A stretch of 64,000 nt of DNA from JBCAXA01 sp038749025 (GCA_038749025.1 JBCDIL010000003.1:124001-188000), one strand, 5' to 3'; counted from the stretch's first letter, positions 25,371 to 35,333 are shown. Numbers and translations are program-made. The notes: generated by a model from the sequence alone, not told the origin.

Positions 25371-26333
25371 CTACGTGTCACGCGAGTCTATAGGGGGCTG
25401 CGAACGTAAGTGTTCTGCCAAGGCCATCAAGCGGCGGTCGCGCCAAGCCTGAGCGTCAGCAATACCGGTGACCGGCACTTCGTCACACATGTCAGCCACG
25501 ATTTGCTGGATCAGCTCATCCGACATGTCCGTTCGTTTGCGCATCGAATCAATCAGCTTCTCCCAAGTCGGTCCGAGCAGCTCGATGTATTGCTGATAGC
25601 CATCGCTGGCATTGAGGTGGCCAGTCATCAGCGGACCGATGAACGACCACCGTCTCGCCAAACCATCGGTCATGACGCGATCGATATCGGCGCTACTGCA
25701 GTAGCCTTCCGCAACGAGGTGAAAAGCCTCACCAAGAACCGCCGCTTGCAGACGGTTCAGTAGAAACCCACTGATCTCCTTGTTGAGCTGGATACAGGTC
25801 ATGCCGCAACGGGTCAGTAGCGATTGAGCCATAGTCAGGATTGCATCCGCTGTTTGCGGTGCTGGACAGAGTTCAACCAGCGGGATCAGGTAAGGAGGGT
25901 TAACGGGATGCGCGACCAGGCAGCGCTCGGGATGGATCGCTACGTTAAGGAACGACGACGGCAACAGTTCTGACGTAGAACTCGCCAGTGGAACGTCACT
26001 CGGGCAGAGCGTATCCAGTTCGGTAAAAACGCTTTGCTTGATGGCGAGGCGCTCGGGTATCGACTCTTGAACGTAGATGGCATTATCAACGGCGACTCCG
26101 ATATCGGTCGTCGTTTGAATACGCGCGATAAGCTCGTCAGCTGAATCGATTTGTTGGGCCAACTCTAAGTCTACAACGCTGGTGGTCAATTTGGCGACGG
26201 CGTCGGCTATCGCAGGCGCCGCCGTGTCAAAGAGCCGGACGTTGAAGCCGGCACGTGCGAACACGATGGCCCAAGCCCGTCCGACGTTCCCGGCGCCGAT
26301 ACAAGCGATTGCCTCGTTCCTAGTGTTGGTCAT
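25371..26333 (-). CDS. 3-hydroxyacyl-CoA dehydrogenase (lambda-crystallin-like)
   Basis: 320 residues. The N-terminal Rossmann domain has IGAGNVGRAW near residue 13. The catalytic pair is in HPVNPPYLIPLVE (His near 140) with the following Glu and Asn-bearing segment. The C-terminal helical dimerisation domain follows. Size and layout match the single-domain group with L-gulonate 3-dehydrogenase and carnitine dehydrogenase, so the substrate may be a 3-hydroxy acid or acyl-CoA. It is convergent with the membrane protein and followed upstream by two MFS carriers on the same strand. Confidence 0.9.
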   Translation of the reverse strand: MTNTRNEAIACIGAGNVGRAWAIVFARAGFNVRLFDTAAPAIADAVAKLTTSVVDLELAQQIDSADELIARIQTTTDIGVAVDNAIYVQESIPERLAIKQSVFTELDTLCPSDVPLASSTSELLPSSFLNVAIHPERCLVAHPVNPPYLIPLVELCPAPQTADAILTMAQSLLTRCGMTCIQLNKEISGFLLNRLQAAVLGEAFHLVAEGYCSSADIDRVMTDGLARRWSFIGPLMTGHLNASDGYQQYIELLGPTWEKLIDSMRKRTDMSDELIQQIVADMCDEVPVTGIADAQAWRDRRLMALAEHLRSQPPIDSRDT

Positions 26334-26479
26334 TTACCGTGATCTCCACTCGGGGGCTTCCAGCCGGTTGCGAGAGATCAAAGAGTAGCGTGACCGGCTA
26401 CTCGCCGGAAATTGTTCTGAGGTCGGGCTCTATACTTACAGTACATACGCGCTAGACGACGGCACCGTGAATTAGCGTT

Positions 26480-27706
26480 TCAATTTACAGAACCGTCTGA
26501 TTCGGGGTATTTACCGAGCGCTAAGAACAGCAGCATAGACAAGACCAAAAGACCAATTGCGACCGAAAGGATCGTGGTGTACCCGCCGGTGGCTTGTGCA
26601 ACAGCACCAAATGCCGGAGGCGCAATACCGGCCCCAACGGTAAAGAACGCAATAATTGCGCCGAATATCGCTGGATAATGTGCCGGACCAAAGTACTTAC
26701 TCGTCAAATACGCCAGTAGGTCAAGCTCCGCACCAGCAGCCAAACCGATCATGATCGCAATAGCGAAGCCCAACATGAAACTTACGTCGCTATTGATCAG
26801 TAGCAGCAAGCCCATCGTTGGCAACGCGAAGAAGCCGACCGCGATGGCAGGCGCCCAATAGCGATCCACCAACGCTCCGACCAGCAAGCGCCCAAACACA
26901 ACGGTTAGCCCCATGACTGCAGCAATCTGCGCGATCTCCGCACGCTCGAAACCGCGTTCCGTCATTATTCGCTCGAAATTTGACAACAAACCCGCTACGA
27001 CAAACACCGTTACGAATAGCACAGCACCGAGAATCCAAAAACGTACCGTACCCATCGCAGCCGCGCGCGTCATACCCCAAGACGCTGCTTTTGCGACTGG
27101 CGACGGCTCACCATCGATTTTTGACTCATCGGTATGCTCTTTAAACAGTGCGAACACGATTGGTATAGACACCAACATCGCACCGATCCCGATCGTTCTA
27201 TAAGCACTACGCCAGCCGTGATTGGCGATTACAAATTCGACCAGTGGCGGCAAGAGAAAAGCACCTAGACCTGTTCCAGCCATCGTAATACCGATCGCCT
27301 TGCCACGGTGTTTAAAGAACCAGTTGTTGAGAACTCCCGTCCAAACGATCGGTAACGATCCCGCTCCGAGAAAGGCGAGCAATGCCCAGCTGAGATACCA
27401 CAGTGGCAATGACCCCGTATTGAACGACAGCAAAACATACGCCGCTGAATGGCCGATCAATCCGAAAATGCCGACGCGGCGAAGCCCGTGGCGCTGGGCT
27501 AAAGATCCGACTAGCGGACCCGTTAGCAAGCCGAGACACATCAGTACCGTGTAACTGAGGAAGAACTGCGACGGCGTCCACCCGAACTCACTCGTCACGG
27601 GGCCAACGAAGAACCCTTGAGAGTAATTCGTTAGCGTAAATATGCCGCACATGGTGCCAATCGTTGCTGCGAGCAACGGCTTCCACCCGTGGGTGAATTC
27701 ATTCAT
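26480..27706 (-). CDS. MFS transporter (OFA/MCT-like), tandem copy 2
   Basis: 408-residue major facilitator with 12 predicted transmembrane helices and a short charged central loop near 190-215. The ATG at 27706 is supported by GGGGAG five bases upstream; the 8 extra in-frame residues are unlikely. It is about two-thirds identical by eye to the neighbouring carrier at 27754-28959, over the full length, including NYSQGFFV near residue 23 and the GRLLVG(A/T)LVDR(Y/F)WAPA motif. Probably imports an organic acid used by the nearby aldehyde dehydrogenase/SDR/GST genes. Confidence 0.9.
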   Translation of the reverse strand: MNEFTHGWKPLLAATIGTMCGIFTLTNYSQGFFVGPVTSEFGWTPSQFFLSYTVLMCLGLLTGPLVGSLAQRHGLRRVGIFGLIGHSAAYVLLSFNTGSLPLWYLSWALLAFLGAGSLPIVWTGVLNNWFFKHRGKAIGITMAGTGLGAFLLPPLVEFVIANHGWRSAYRTIGIGAMLVSIPIVFALFKEHTDESKIDGEPSPVAKAASWGMTRAAAMGTVRFWILGAVLFVTVFVVAGLLSNFERIMTERGFERAEIAQIAAVMGLTVVFGRLLVGALVDRYWAPAIAVGFFALPTMGLLLLINSDVSFMLGFAIAIMIGLAAGAELDLLAYLTSKYFGPAHYPAIFGAIIAFFTVGAGIAPPAFGAVAQATGGYTTILSVAIGLLVLSMLLFLALGKYPESDGSVN

Positions 27707-27753
27707 TACGGCTCCCCTGGTATTGATCACGCTGCAGAACCACGGATGCGCGC

Positions 27754-28959
27754 TTAATCGTGCTGTGGATACTTACCGAGCGCGAGGTACAGCAACATCG
27801 ACAGAATGAACAGACCAATCGATGCATTTAACACGGCCGAGTAGCCGTTAAACATCTGGGCCGCTGCCCCGAAAATTGGTGGTGCAACACCAGCACCGAC
27901 AGTAAAAAACGCGAAGATGCCGCCGAATACGGCCGGATAATGAGCTGGCCCAAAGTATTTACCCGTCAAGTAGGCCAGCAAATCCAACTCTGCGCCCGCG
28001 GCCAAACCAAACAGAATGGCAATACCAACCCCAACTGCAAACGTTACGTCGGTGCTATTGAGAATAACCAGCCCAAGGGTGGGCAGTGCAACAAAACAGA
28101 CCGCAACAGCCGGCGCCCAGAACCGATCGACCAGGGTCCCTACCAGTAAACGACCGAAGATGACTGTCAATCCTAGTATTGCGGCGAGGATGGCGATATC
28201 GCTACGCGCGAGGCCACGCTCAGTCAAAATACGCTCGAAATTGGACAGTAAGCCGACGATCACCAGCGCGGTAACAAACAGCACAGCACCTAGTATCCAA
28301 AAACGCCCTGTACCGATAGCCTCGCGACGGGTCATGCCCCAGGCGGCTATCGGTGCCGCCGAACCCGACGCCGCGGCGGTCGCGGATTTTTCGCGGAACA
28401 ACAGCATAACCACCGGTAGCGATAACAGCAGAGCACCGATCCCGACGCTTCGATAAGCGGCCCGCCAACCGTAATTCTCGATGATGAATTCGACGATTGG
28501 CGGCAATAAGAACGCACCGATGCCAGTACCCGCCATCGTGATACCGATCGCTTTACCGCGGTGAATCTTAAACCAACCGTTTAATGCGCTGGTCCAAATA
28601 ATAGGTAAAGACCCGGCGCCCAAAATCGCGAGTAAAGCGAAACTGAGGTACCACAGCACCAATGATCCGTTGTTCAACGAAATCAAACCGTACGCTATCG
28701 CGTGACCAACTAATCCGATAATGCCGATTTGCCGTACGCCAATCCGGCCAGCGAGCGTCCCGATCATCGGACCTGTCAAGAGGCCGACGCACATCATGAT
28801 CGTAAAGCTCAAGAAGAACTGCGCCGGTGTCCAGCCGAACTCGTTGATAACAGGCGCAACGAAAAAGCCCTGCGAGTAATTCGTGACCGTTATCAAGCCG
28901 CACATCGTACCGATGGTCGCAGCGAGTAAAGGCCCCCAACCTTCACGAAACTCGTTCAT
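27754..28959 (-). CDS. MFS transporter (OFA/MCT-like), tandem copy 1
   Basis: 401-residue, 12-helix major facilitator, near-duplicate of the gene 47 nt downstream. Both begin MNEF...GW.PLLAATIGTMCG and keep GKAIGITMAGTG and KYFGPAHYPA. They differ mainly in the cytoplasmic loop (SATAAASG here) and in the last residues. The upstream ribosome-binding site is weak (A-rich), whereas copy 2 has a strong one, so expression may be unequal. It follows the aldehyde dehydrogenase by 59 nt on the same strand. Confidence 0.9.
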   Translation of the reverse strand: MNEFREGWGPLLAATIGTMCGLITVTNYSQGFFVAPVINEFGWTPAQFFLSFTIMMCVGLLTGPMIGTLAGRIGVRQIGIIGLVGHAIAYGLISLNNGSLVLWYLSFALLAILGAGSLPIIWTSALNGWFKIHRGKAIGITMAGTGIGAFLLPPIVEFIIENYGWRAAYRSVGIGALLLSLPVVMLLFREKSATAAASGSAAPIAAWGMTRREAIGTGRFWILGAVLFVTALVIVGLLSNFERILTERGLARSDIAILAAILGLTVIFGRLLVGTLVDRFWAPAVAVCFVALPTLGLVILNSTDVTFAVGVGIAILFGLAAGAELDLLAYLTGKYFGPAHYPAVFGGIFAFFTVGAGVAPPIFGAAAQMFNGYSAVLNASIGLFILSMLLYLALGKYPQHD

Positions 28960-29018
28960 ATTTTTTTCTTTATCCAGCTAGCAACTACCGACACCAAATT
29001 GCGCCGGCGATTGGACAC

Positions 29019-30476
29019 TTACATCTGTATCGTGACCCACTTCCATTCGGTCATCGCTTCGATATCCTCCTCGGTTCCTTCCCGGCCGAAACCGCTCTCT
29101 TTGGTACCACCAAACGGTACATGCGGCTCGTCGTGCAACGAGGGACCGTTTATGTGCACCATGCCGGACTCGACTTCGTCCATGTAGCGCATCGCATCGC
29201 TAAGGTTCTGTGTATAGATCGACGCGGCCAGGCCGAACATCGAATCGTTGGACCGCTCGATCGCTTCATCGAGGTTTTTGACCGGATACACCGATACAAC
29301 CGGGCCGAACGTCTCTTCAGCGTAGACCGCCATTTCCGGTGTAACACCGGTTAGAACCGTCGGCTGACAGCGATTACCTATCCACTCGCCGCCAGTAACG
29401 ACAGTCGCGCCCTTGCTCTGTGCATCGTCAATATGACGCCGTACACGCTCCCGCTGACGTTCGCTGATGATCGGGCCGATGACTGTATCCATATCGCGAA
29501 GGTCGCCCATCCCTAACGAGCTGGCTATCTGCGCGAATTTTTGCGTGAACGGCTCGAAGACTTTCTCGTGCACATAAATGCGACTGGCGCCCATGCATAC
29601 CTGGCCTTGGTACATAAAAATACTGCGGATTGCGCCGGCGATAGCCTCCGGCATCTCCGCATCAGGCATGACAACCAGCGGACTTTTGCCGCCGAGCTCC
29701 AACGTCATGCGCTTGCCGTGCTTACCACACAGCTCCCGGATATGTTGACCGACGCGGCAGGACCCGGTGAACGTGACCATCTTGACGTGGGGGTGCGTCG
29801 TCAGTGTGTCGCCAATTTCATAGCCGTTCCCGGAAACGACATTAAAGACACCTTCAGGCAGCCCCGCCTCCGTGTACAGCCGCGCCAGTCGGTTCGATAG
29901 TAGCGGCGCCTCTTCCGACGGCATCATGACGACGGTATTGCCCAATGCGATGGGGTTACAGCTTAGGCGCACACCTTTAATTAATGGCACATTGAATGGG
30001 GTAATCGCCGCAACGACACCAATCGGCGAGCGAATGCTCATACTGAATTTACCGGGCGCATCGGAGGGAATCGTCTTGCCGGTAACTTGGCGGGCCATTC
30101 CCGCGGCTGCCCGTAAAAACGCCAGGCCTTTCTCAATCTCGAAACCGGCCTTCTTCACCGGCGAGCCGATCTCGTCAACCAATATGTCGAGAAAATCCTG
30201 GCGATCACGCTCTAGCAACTCCGCTGCTTTACAAAGGATTCGCTCGCGCTCTTTCGGCAGTGTTTTTCGAAACGAAGTAAATGCACGGTGGGCGGTCTCA
30301 ACAGCTGCGTTGATATCAGCTGTTGAACCGGCCGCCGCTTCCGTCAGCACTTCGTCGTCGAGGGGGTTTAAAATGGGAAAGTACTGCCCGCTCTCTGGCG
30401 CCGTACTCTTACCGTCAATCCAGTGATCGATCGGTTCGTAACTAGATGATCCAGACATTCGATTGGCCTCAGTCAT
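29019..30476 (-). CDS. NAD(P)-dependent aldehyde dehydrogenase
   Basis: 485-residue aldehyde dehydrogenase oxidising an aldehyde to the acid. The general base is Glu260 in LELGGKSP, the nucleophile Cys294 in GQVCMGAS, and the cofactor-binding segment FTGSCRVG is near residue 236. Its layout is that of benzaldehyde/vanillin or salicylaldehyde dehydrogenases, which fits an aromatic substrate but does not prove it. The start may be the ATG at 30476 or the one at 30458, which has GAGG upstream. It lies five nt after the SDR. Confidence 0.92.
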   Translation of the reverse strand: MTEANRMSGSSSYEPIDHWIDGKSTAPESGQYFPILNPLDDEVLTEAAAGSTADINAAVETAHRAFTSFRKTLPKERERILCKAAELLERDRQDFLDILVDEIGSPVKKAGFEIEKGLAFLRAAAGMARQVTGKTIPSDAPGKFSMSIRSPIGVVAAITPFNVPLIKGVRLSCNPIALGNTVVMMPSEEAPLLSNRLARLYTEAGLPEGVFNVVSGNGYEIGDTLTTHPHVKMVTFTGSCRVGQHIRELCGKHGKRMTLELGGKSPLVVMPDAEMPEAIAGAIRSIFMYQGQVCMGASRIYVHEKVFEPFTQKFAQIASSLGMGDLRDMDTVIGPIISERQRERVRRHIDDAQSKGATVVTGGEWIGNRCQPTVLTGVTPEMAVYAEETFGPVVSVYPVKNLDEAIERSNDSMFGLAASIYTQNLSDAMRYMDEVESGMVHINGPSLHDEPHVPFGGTKESGFGREGTEEDIEAMTEWKWVTIQM

Positions 30477-30481
30477 GGCGC

Positions 30482-31237
30482 TTATTGATTCAGCGCACCG
30501 CCGTCAACGTTGATACTTTGCCCTGTAATGAAATCGCTATCTTCGCTGGCCAGAAACAGCATGGTGCCAAGGACATCTTCCGGCAGCATTTCGCGTTGGA
30601 TGGCGCGCATAGCGAGGGTTGGCCCACGAGCCGCACCGAGTTGTTTGTGGTCTTTAACGCCTTCGCTCTCGGTTAGTCCAACAATGATCGTATTGATAAG
30701 GATGTTGTCAGCGGCGAGCTCCCGACTGATCGCACGGGTTTGACCAATGACGGCACCTTTGGAAGACACGTAGTGCGCAAACATAGGCGCGCCACGTAAG
30801 ACGGTTCCCGATGCAATATTGATAATCTTGCCGCGACCGTTTTTTTGCATGCTCGGCGTAACAGCCTTCGTCGCCTGGAATGGCCCGCGGGCGTTGACCC
30901 GCATAACCAGATCCCATTCATCGTTACTGATCTGCATAAACGGTTTCAGTGTTAGTGTTGCGAAAACGGCTGCGTTGTTAACCAGAACTTCGATCGGACC
31001 GAACGCCGACTCGGCTTCGGTGACCATCGCGGCAAGCGACTCGTCAGAAGTTACGTCGGCGGTTAACCCAATCGCTTCGCCGCCGGCGCCCTTAATTGCA
31101 GCAACCGCCTCATCGGTGCTTAGCACATCGGTTACGACCACTTGCGCGCCATGCGCTGCTAACGACTCGGCATAGGTCCGACCGATACCCTGCGCTGCGC
31201 CGGTTACGACTGCTACTTTCCCGCTCATGCGTCCCAT
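30482..31237 (-). CDS. Short-chain dehydrogenase/reductase
   Basis: 251-residue SDR: TGAAQGIGRTY near residue 14, NNAAVF near 88, YVSSK near 155. AGGGA precedes the ATG. It lies between the GST pair and the aldehyde dehydrogenase, all on the same strand with gaps under 10 nt, so alcohol-to-aldehyde or side-chain alcohol oxidation before the aldehyde dehydrogenase step is plausible. In lignin-dimer pathways an SDR oxidises the alpha-hydroxyl before a GST cleaves the ether; the gene order here is compatible with that. Confidence 0.9.
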   Translation of the reverse strand: MGRMSGKVAVVTGAAQGIGRTYAESLAAHGAQVVVTDVLSTDEAVAAIKGAGGEAIGLTADVTSDESLAAMVTEAESAFGPIEVLVNNAAVFATLTLKPFMQISNDEWDLVMRVNARGPFQATKAVTPSMQKNGRGKIINIASGTVLRGAPMFAHYVSSKGAVIGQTRAISRELAADNILINTIIVGLTESEGVKDHKQLGAARGPTLAMRAIQREMLPEDVLGTMLFLASEDSDFITGQSINVDGGALNQ

Positions 31238-31246
31238 AATTTTTCC

Positions 31247-32059
31247 CTACTCCATACCAATGATGCGCTTCACGTCGGGCCAACTTTGGGCGCCGAAGGT
31301 CTTCAGGTCATCGGTCAGCTGCTCTGGGCACCAATCGAGAAACGCTGGTGCGAATGTATCCATCGCTTTGATGCGATCAAACCAAGCCTCAACGTGCGCA
31401 AAACGCCCGTCTTCCCACATGCCGCTCATACTCAACATATCGAGCCTGTTTACGTATGGGGTTAGTGCGATATCCGCCAGCGAAAACGTATCACCGGCGA
31501 GCCAACGCTTCTGTTGCAACGCTTCATCCATCTTCAGCAGATAGCCATCGTACATTCGGATTGTGGCGTCGATGCCAGGCGCATCGAATCCGTGACGAAC
31601 GATTTCTTTCTTGCGCTCTTTCCACGTTGAAGTAACAGACTGATCGGGCGTACTGCTCAAGAATTCCTGCAGCTTCTCTTCACCCATGCGCATTAGAATG
31701 TGGCGATGACAGCAAACGAAAGTCAATTCGCCACAGGCCGGGTGAAGTTGTTCATCGACCGCCTTTTGCCAGATTCTCATCTGGGCACGCGCGAGTGGTC
31801 CGGTCGGCGCCAAGTCAGGGCCCGAGAACGCCTCGTTGACGTATTCGCAAATGACCGTCGACTCGTTAATGATACTGCCGTCGTGCACCATCGCCGGGAC
31901 TACGGCCTTCGGATTAATAGCCGTGTAACTAGCATCGAACTGCTCACCCTTGAGAATATCGATGTAGTGCAATTTATCGGGCACGACGCCCTTCTCGGCC
32001 AACGCAAAACGCACTTTTGCGGCACAAACCGATGATCCATGGTGGTAAAGCTCAAGCAT
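31247..32059 (-). CDS. Glutathione S-transferase resembling beta-etherase LigF
   Basis: 270 residues from the ATG at 32059 (GAGGTG five bases upstream; the longer frame lies inside the neighbouring GST). The thioredoxin-like domain has LYHHGSSVCAAKVRFAL and the cis-Pro segment VVPAMVHDG. The segment ESTVICEYVNEAF, then RAQMRIWQKAVDEQ, recalls LigF-type beta-etherases that cleave beta-aryl ethers with glutathione. It begins two bases after the other GST gene. Cleavage of an ether or conjugation of an electrophilic intermediate is inferred. Confidence 0.83.
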   Translation of the reverse strand: MLELYHHGSSVCAAKVRFALAEKGVVPDKLHYIDILKGEQFDASYTAINPKAVVPAMVHDGSIINESTVICEYVNEAFSGPDLAPTGPLARAQMRIWQKAVDEQLHPACGELTFVCCHRHILMRMGEEKLQEFLSSTPDQSVTSTWKERKKEIVRHGFDAPGIDATIRMYDGYLLKMDEALQQKRWLAGDTFSLADIALTPYVNRLDMLSMSGMWEDGRFAHVEAWFDRIKAMDTFAPAFLDWCPEQLTDDLKTFGAQSWPDVKRIIGME

Positions 32060-32061
32060 CT

Positions 32062-32835
32062 TTACACCTCGCCCATTGCAGACGGCCACCATTTCGATAC
32101 GCCGTCGCGGTAGCTTGACCGCTGCTTCAATCGCTCGGTCCATGCGCCGACGTGGCTTAGCTTGTTGAAATCGTATCCCGCTAACTTCTCAAGCGTCACT
32201 TGCAGTGGCACCCAAGCGATGTCGGCGAGCGAGAACGCGTCGCCGGCCAGCCAATCATGCTCGGCCAAAATGGTATCCATCTCGCCGAAGCACTGATCGA
32301 GCGTCGCCTTCGCTGCAGCCACATCGTCTTCGGAAAAACCTTCGGAACCACTCTTTCTGTGAAACTCAAGTAGGGTTTCGTTTTTCTGGAGCGAGCGATA
32401 CTTCGAGTCTTCCTCTTCGCTGTGCGACATTTTTGTGCCGACACGCTTAAAGTAGATATACGTTTTCACGGCTTGCACGTGGATGGCTGTGGCTCGGCGC
32501 AACCAGTGGTACATGTCATCGCGTGGCGGACCTGCCGTAGGCTTTAGTGGTGGCTCCGGGAACGCGTCATCGAGGTAATCGATAATGTCATCAGACTCAA
32601 TGATCACCGTGCCATCGTGTACCAGAGTCGGCACCAACCCATTCGGGTTGATGCCGAAGTATTCCGGTGTGATGTGCTCTTTCTTCAAAATATTGAGGTG
32701 ATGACTCGTCCAAGGCTGACCTTTTTCTTCGAGCGTCATCCGCACCCGCATCGAGCAGTTGGAAACTCCGCTGTGATAAAGGTGTAGGCCTTTGTACGAC
32801 TTAACCTCGGTATTTGTTGGCTCAACGATGGGCAC
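32062..32835 (-). CDS. Glutathione S-transferase family protein
   Basis: 257 residues starting at GTG, with GGGGAG four to five bases upstream. The N-terminal domain has LYHSGVSNCSMRVRMTLEEKG and GLVPTLVHDG, and the C-domain has WLAGDAFSLADIAWVP. It is a paralogue of the next gene and the first of a GST-GST-SDR-ALDH unit. Two different GSTs in tandem are typical where one cleaves an ether and the other removes glutathione; that division of labour is inferred, not seen. Confidence 0.85.
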   Translation of the reverse strand: MPIVEPTNTEVKSYKGLHLYHSGVSNCSMRVRMTLEEKGQPWTSHHLNILKKEHITPEYFGINPNGLVPTLVHDGTVIIESDDIIDYLDDAFPEPPLKPTAGPPRDDMYHWLRRATAIHVQAVKTYIYFKRVGTKMSHSEEEDSKYRSLQKNETLLEFHRKSGSEGFSEDDVAAAKATLDQCFGEMDTILAEHDWLAGDAFSLADIAWVPLQVTLEKLAGYDFNKLSHVGAWTERLKQRSSYRDGVSKWWPSAMGEV

Positions 32836-32869
32836 GAGACTCCCCTTAATCTCTGCTCAGTGTAAGGCT

Positions 32870-35152
32870 CTACTCGAAGCGCATCGTTAGACTCAATTGC
32901 ACCTCACGCGGTGGCGCCATCGCCGCCAAGAAGTTCGGACCGGACGGTACACCCCAAGCCAGAATTTTCTCATCGGTCAGGTTTTTACCGAGCAACTGCA
33001 CGGTAACACTGTCATTGGGCGAGATTAACCGGATGCCGGCATTGTAGGTTTCAACAGCGCCTTGGAAGGTCCCTGGAAAGTACGAGATATCGGTGAACTG
33101 GTTGCCGGTGTGGGTAACATCCGCCCGTAGGCCGAGGTCCCAACCGCCACCGAAGGTGTCGTCGACTTGGTAGTCGAAATACATCGAGCCTTTCGTCTCT
33201 GGCGCGAATTGCAGGGGTAAACCACTAAGATCACAGACGCCGCTGGCGTTTTGGAATTGAGCTGGACAGCTACCCGCTCCGACGAACTCGTCGTAAGTCG
33301 CATCGGTGTAGGCAAAGTTACCGCCGAAGGTCAGTTGATCGGTCAGTGCCCAGAACCATTCCAGCTCAAAGCCGTCTACGCTGCTGTCGGCGGCGTTGCC
33401 AACGACGAAGTCGGCGACGGTTCCTTCAACCTGGGTCGCCAACTGCAGACCCTCAACGTCCATTGAATACAGCGTGAAATTGAGGTTTAACGAGCCATCT
33501 AACAAGGTCGATTTCAAACCGAGCTCAAAGGAATCGACGACCTCCTCGTCGAATTCGATATCGGTATCTTGCGCATCAACCCGATCGCTAAATCCACCGG
33601 TTTTGTGACCACGAGCCGCGGTCGCAAACAACATGACTTCGTCGTTAAGGTCGAACTGGACCGTGAACGAGGGTGTGAATTTATCCTCGGAGCGGCTTTC
33701 ATCGCGCGGCAAGATATCGTTGAAAAGCGGGACAGCACTTTGATACTCGGTAAAGAAGCGTTCAAATCGAAAGTCTTTGTCCTCGCTCGAGAACCGACCA
33801 CCGATAATCGCCGTAGTCCGGTCGGATAGATACCAGCGGACTTGCCCAAATAGCGCCAAGGTTTGAGTGTCTTGCGTCCACGGTTCTTCTTCCCGGAAGA
33901 ACGGACCGCCCGGTAGATTCAAGTCAGATGTCTGCTGGCGGGCTAGGTCGCTGTCTTCGTAGTAGAAGCCGACGATGTAGTCGTAGACGTCGTTTTCTGC
34001 CGATGTGAATCGAAATTCTTGCGTAAAGCCTTCGTACTGCTCCGCACGGCGAGCCCGGAACAAATTCACCGCCCCTTGATCAGCGCCGTGGAATTGATGC
34101 ACGTAGTCGTACTGCAGATAGGCGGTTATCGACTTAAACGTCCCGGCGTCCATCTCGTACTCGAGATCCACCGAGAAGTTCTGAGTGTCTTGATCGCGCT
34201 GCGGGCAAAACGCACCGATCGATTGGCCGGCCTGTGGTCCAGGTGCGGACTGCGCCTCGCCGCAGTTGAGGTGAATCCGCCAGTCGAGCTCTGAGTTAAC
34301 CGTCGCCGCTAAAGCGGGATCGACGCCGGAGTTAATCGCGAGACCTTGCCACGGCCCTGGGCCACCGGCCAGATCGCTTATCTCTGCCGTGTCCGCACCG
34401 AAGGTATCGAACTCCATGTGCTCGGCTTTGAAATTGACGACGAGCTGGTCAGAAACATCCCAGCGTACTTTGACACGGGCGCCGGTGTCTTCGCGCTGCG
34501 GACCGTCGGGGCCCAAGCCACCGTACGTATTGATGTAGAAGCCGTCGTAGTCGCGGTAGATGGCCGCGAATCGCGCACTGACGTTTTCACTGAGTGCGCC
34601 GGATACAAAACCGCTCAGCTCACTTTGGCCGCCCGTGGTGCTGAATTGGCTGGTCGAGACATCGAAGCCGTATTCCAGCTCTTCGGTCGGATCGGCCGTG
34701 CGAATAATTAACGCACCCGCGGCTGTATTTTTACCAAACAACGTTCCTTGTGGACCGCGCAGCACCTCGACACCGGAGATATCGAGGAACGGGTGAAAGT
34801 TGATCGCCGCGCGACTGATATAGACCTCGTCGACAAAACGACCGGTCGATTGTTCAATCGAGTGAGCCGTACCGCCGCCGAGACCACGGATATAGAGGTT
34901 TGGCAGGATCGAACCGCTGTTGATCTCGAAGTTAGGCACCAGAATGGACAAATCTTCGATGTCCATCAGACCCATTCGCTGCATTTGCTCAGCCGATACG
35001 GCCGCCACGGAAACAGGTACATCTTGAATGTTTTCGGCCCGTTTAGTCGCCGTCACGGTTATCTCATCGATAACGCCTTGGGCCAAGGCTGCACTGGAAG
35101 TTGTATAAAGCGCGCAAAGGACTGCGGCGCGGATTGCGTTCTTCTCACTCAC
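32870..35152 (-). CDS. TonB-dependent outer-membrane receptor
   Basis: 760 residues from a GTG start at 35152 with a G-rich ribosome-binding site about eight bases upstream. This start gives a proper signal peptide (AAVLCALYTTSSAALAQG) followed by the TonB-box-like DEITVTATKR; the open frame continues 95 codons further upstream but that stretch is the intergenic region. The plug has EVLRGPQGTLFGKNTAAGAL, and the barrel ends with the typical aromatic/acidic terminus (MRFE). Divergent from a LysR gene, it probably imports the substrate of the GST-SDR-ALDH-MFS module. Confidence 0.93.
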   Translation of the reverse strand: MSEKNAIRAAVLCALYTTSSAALAQGVIDEITVTATKRAENIQDVPVSVAAVSAEQMQRMGLMDIEDLSILVPNFEINSGSILPNLYIRGLGGGTAHSIEQSTGRFVDEVYISRAAINFHPFLDISGVEVLRGPQGTLFGKNTAAGALIIRTADPTEELEYGFDVSTSQFSTTGGQSELSGFVSGALSENVSARFAAIYRDYDGFYINTYGGLGPDGPQREDTGARVKVRWDVSDQLVVNFKAEHMEFDTFGADTAEISDLAGGPGPWQGLAINSGVDPALAATVNSELDWRIHLNCGEAQSAPGPQAGQSIGAFCPQRDQDTQNFSVDLEYEMDAGTFKSITAYLQYDYVHQFHGADQGAVNLFRARRAEQYEGFTQEFRFTSAENDVYDYIVGFYYEDSDLARQQTSDLNLPGGPFFREEEPWTQDTQTLALFGQVRWYLSDRTTAIIGGRFSSEDKDFRFERFFTEYQSAVPLFNDILPRDESRSEDKFTPSFTVQFDLNDEVMLFATAARGHKTGGFSDRVDAQDTDIEFDEEVVDSFELGLKSTLLDGSLNLNFTLYSMDVEGLQLATQVEGTVADFVVGNAADSSVDGFELEWFWALTDQLTFGGNFAYTDATYDEFVGAGSCPAQFQNASGVCDLSGLPLQFAPETKGSMYFDYQVDDTFGGGWDLGLRADVTHTGNQFTDISYFPGTFQGAVETYNAGIRLISPNDSVTVQLLGKNLTDEKILAWGVPSGPNFLAAMAPPREVQLSLTMRFE

Positions 35153-35333
35153 TGGTAAATCCCCCCGGATTTGTGTTCCACCGTCGCCGGTGGTTCTGTC
35201 GTTAGTGCTGTTCGCCACGTACTCAGCGAAAACCACTACGCCATGGACTGACGATAATTGAGTGCGAAAAGAATGATAATGAGCTATTTTGGAACCATAT
35301 TGTTCGCGTAACGCGCTCGGCGGGGAGGGTGTA

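Noticed and set aside
26362..26399. AGCCGGT...ACCGGCT inverted repeat upstream of the hydroxyacyl-CoA dehydrogenase
   Set aside because: The 24-nt gap and lack of T-run make it weak as terminator or operator; it could be chance in GC-rich sequence.
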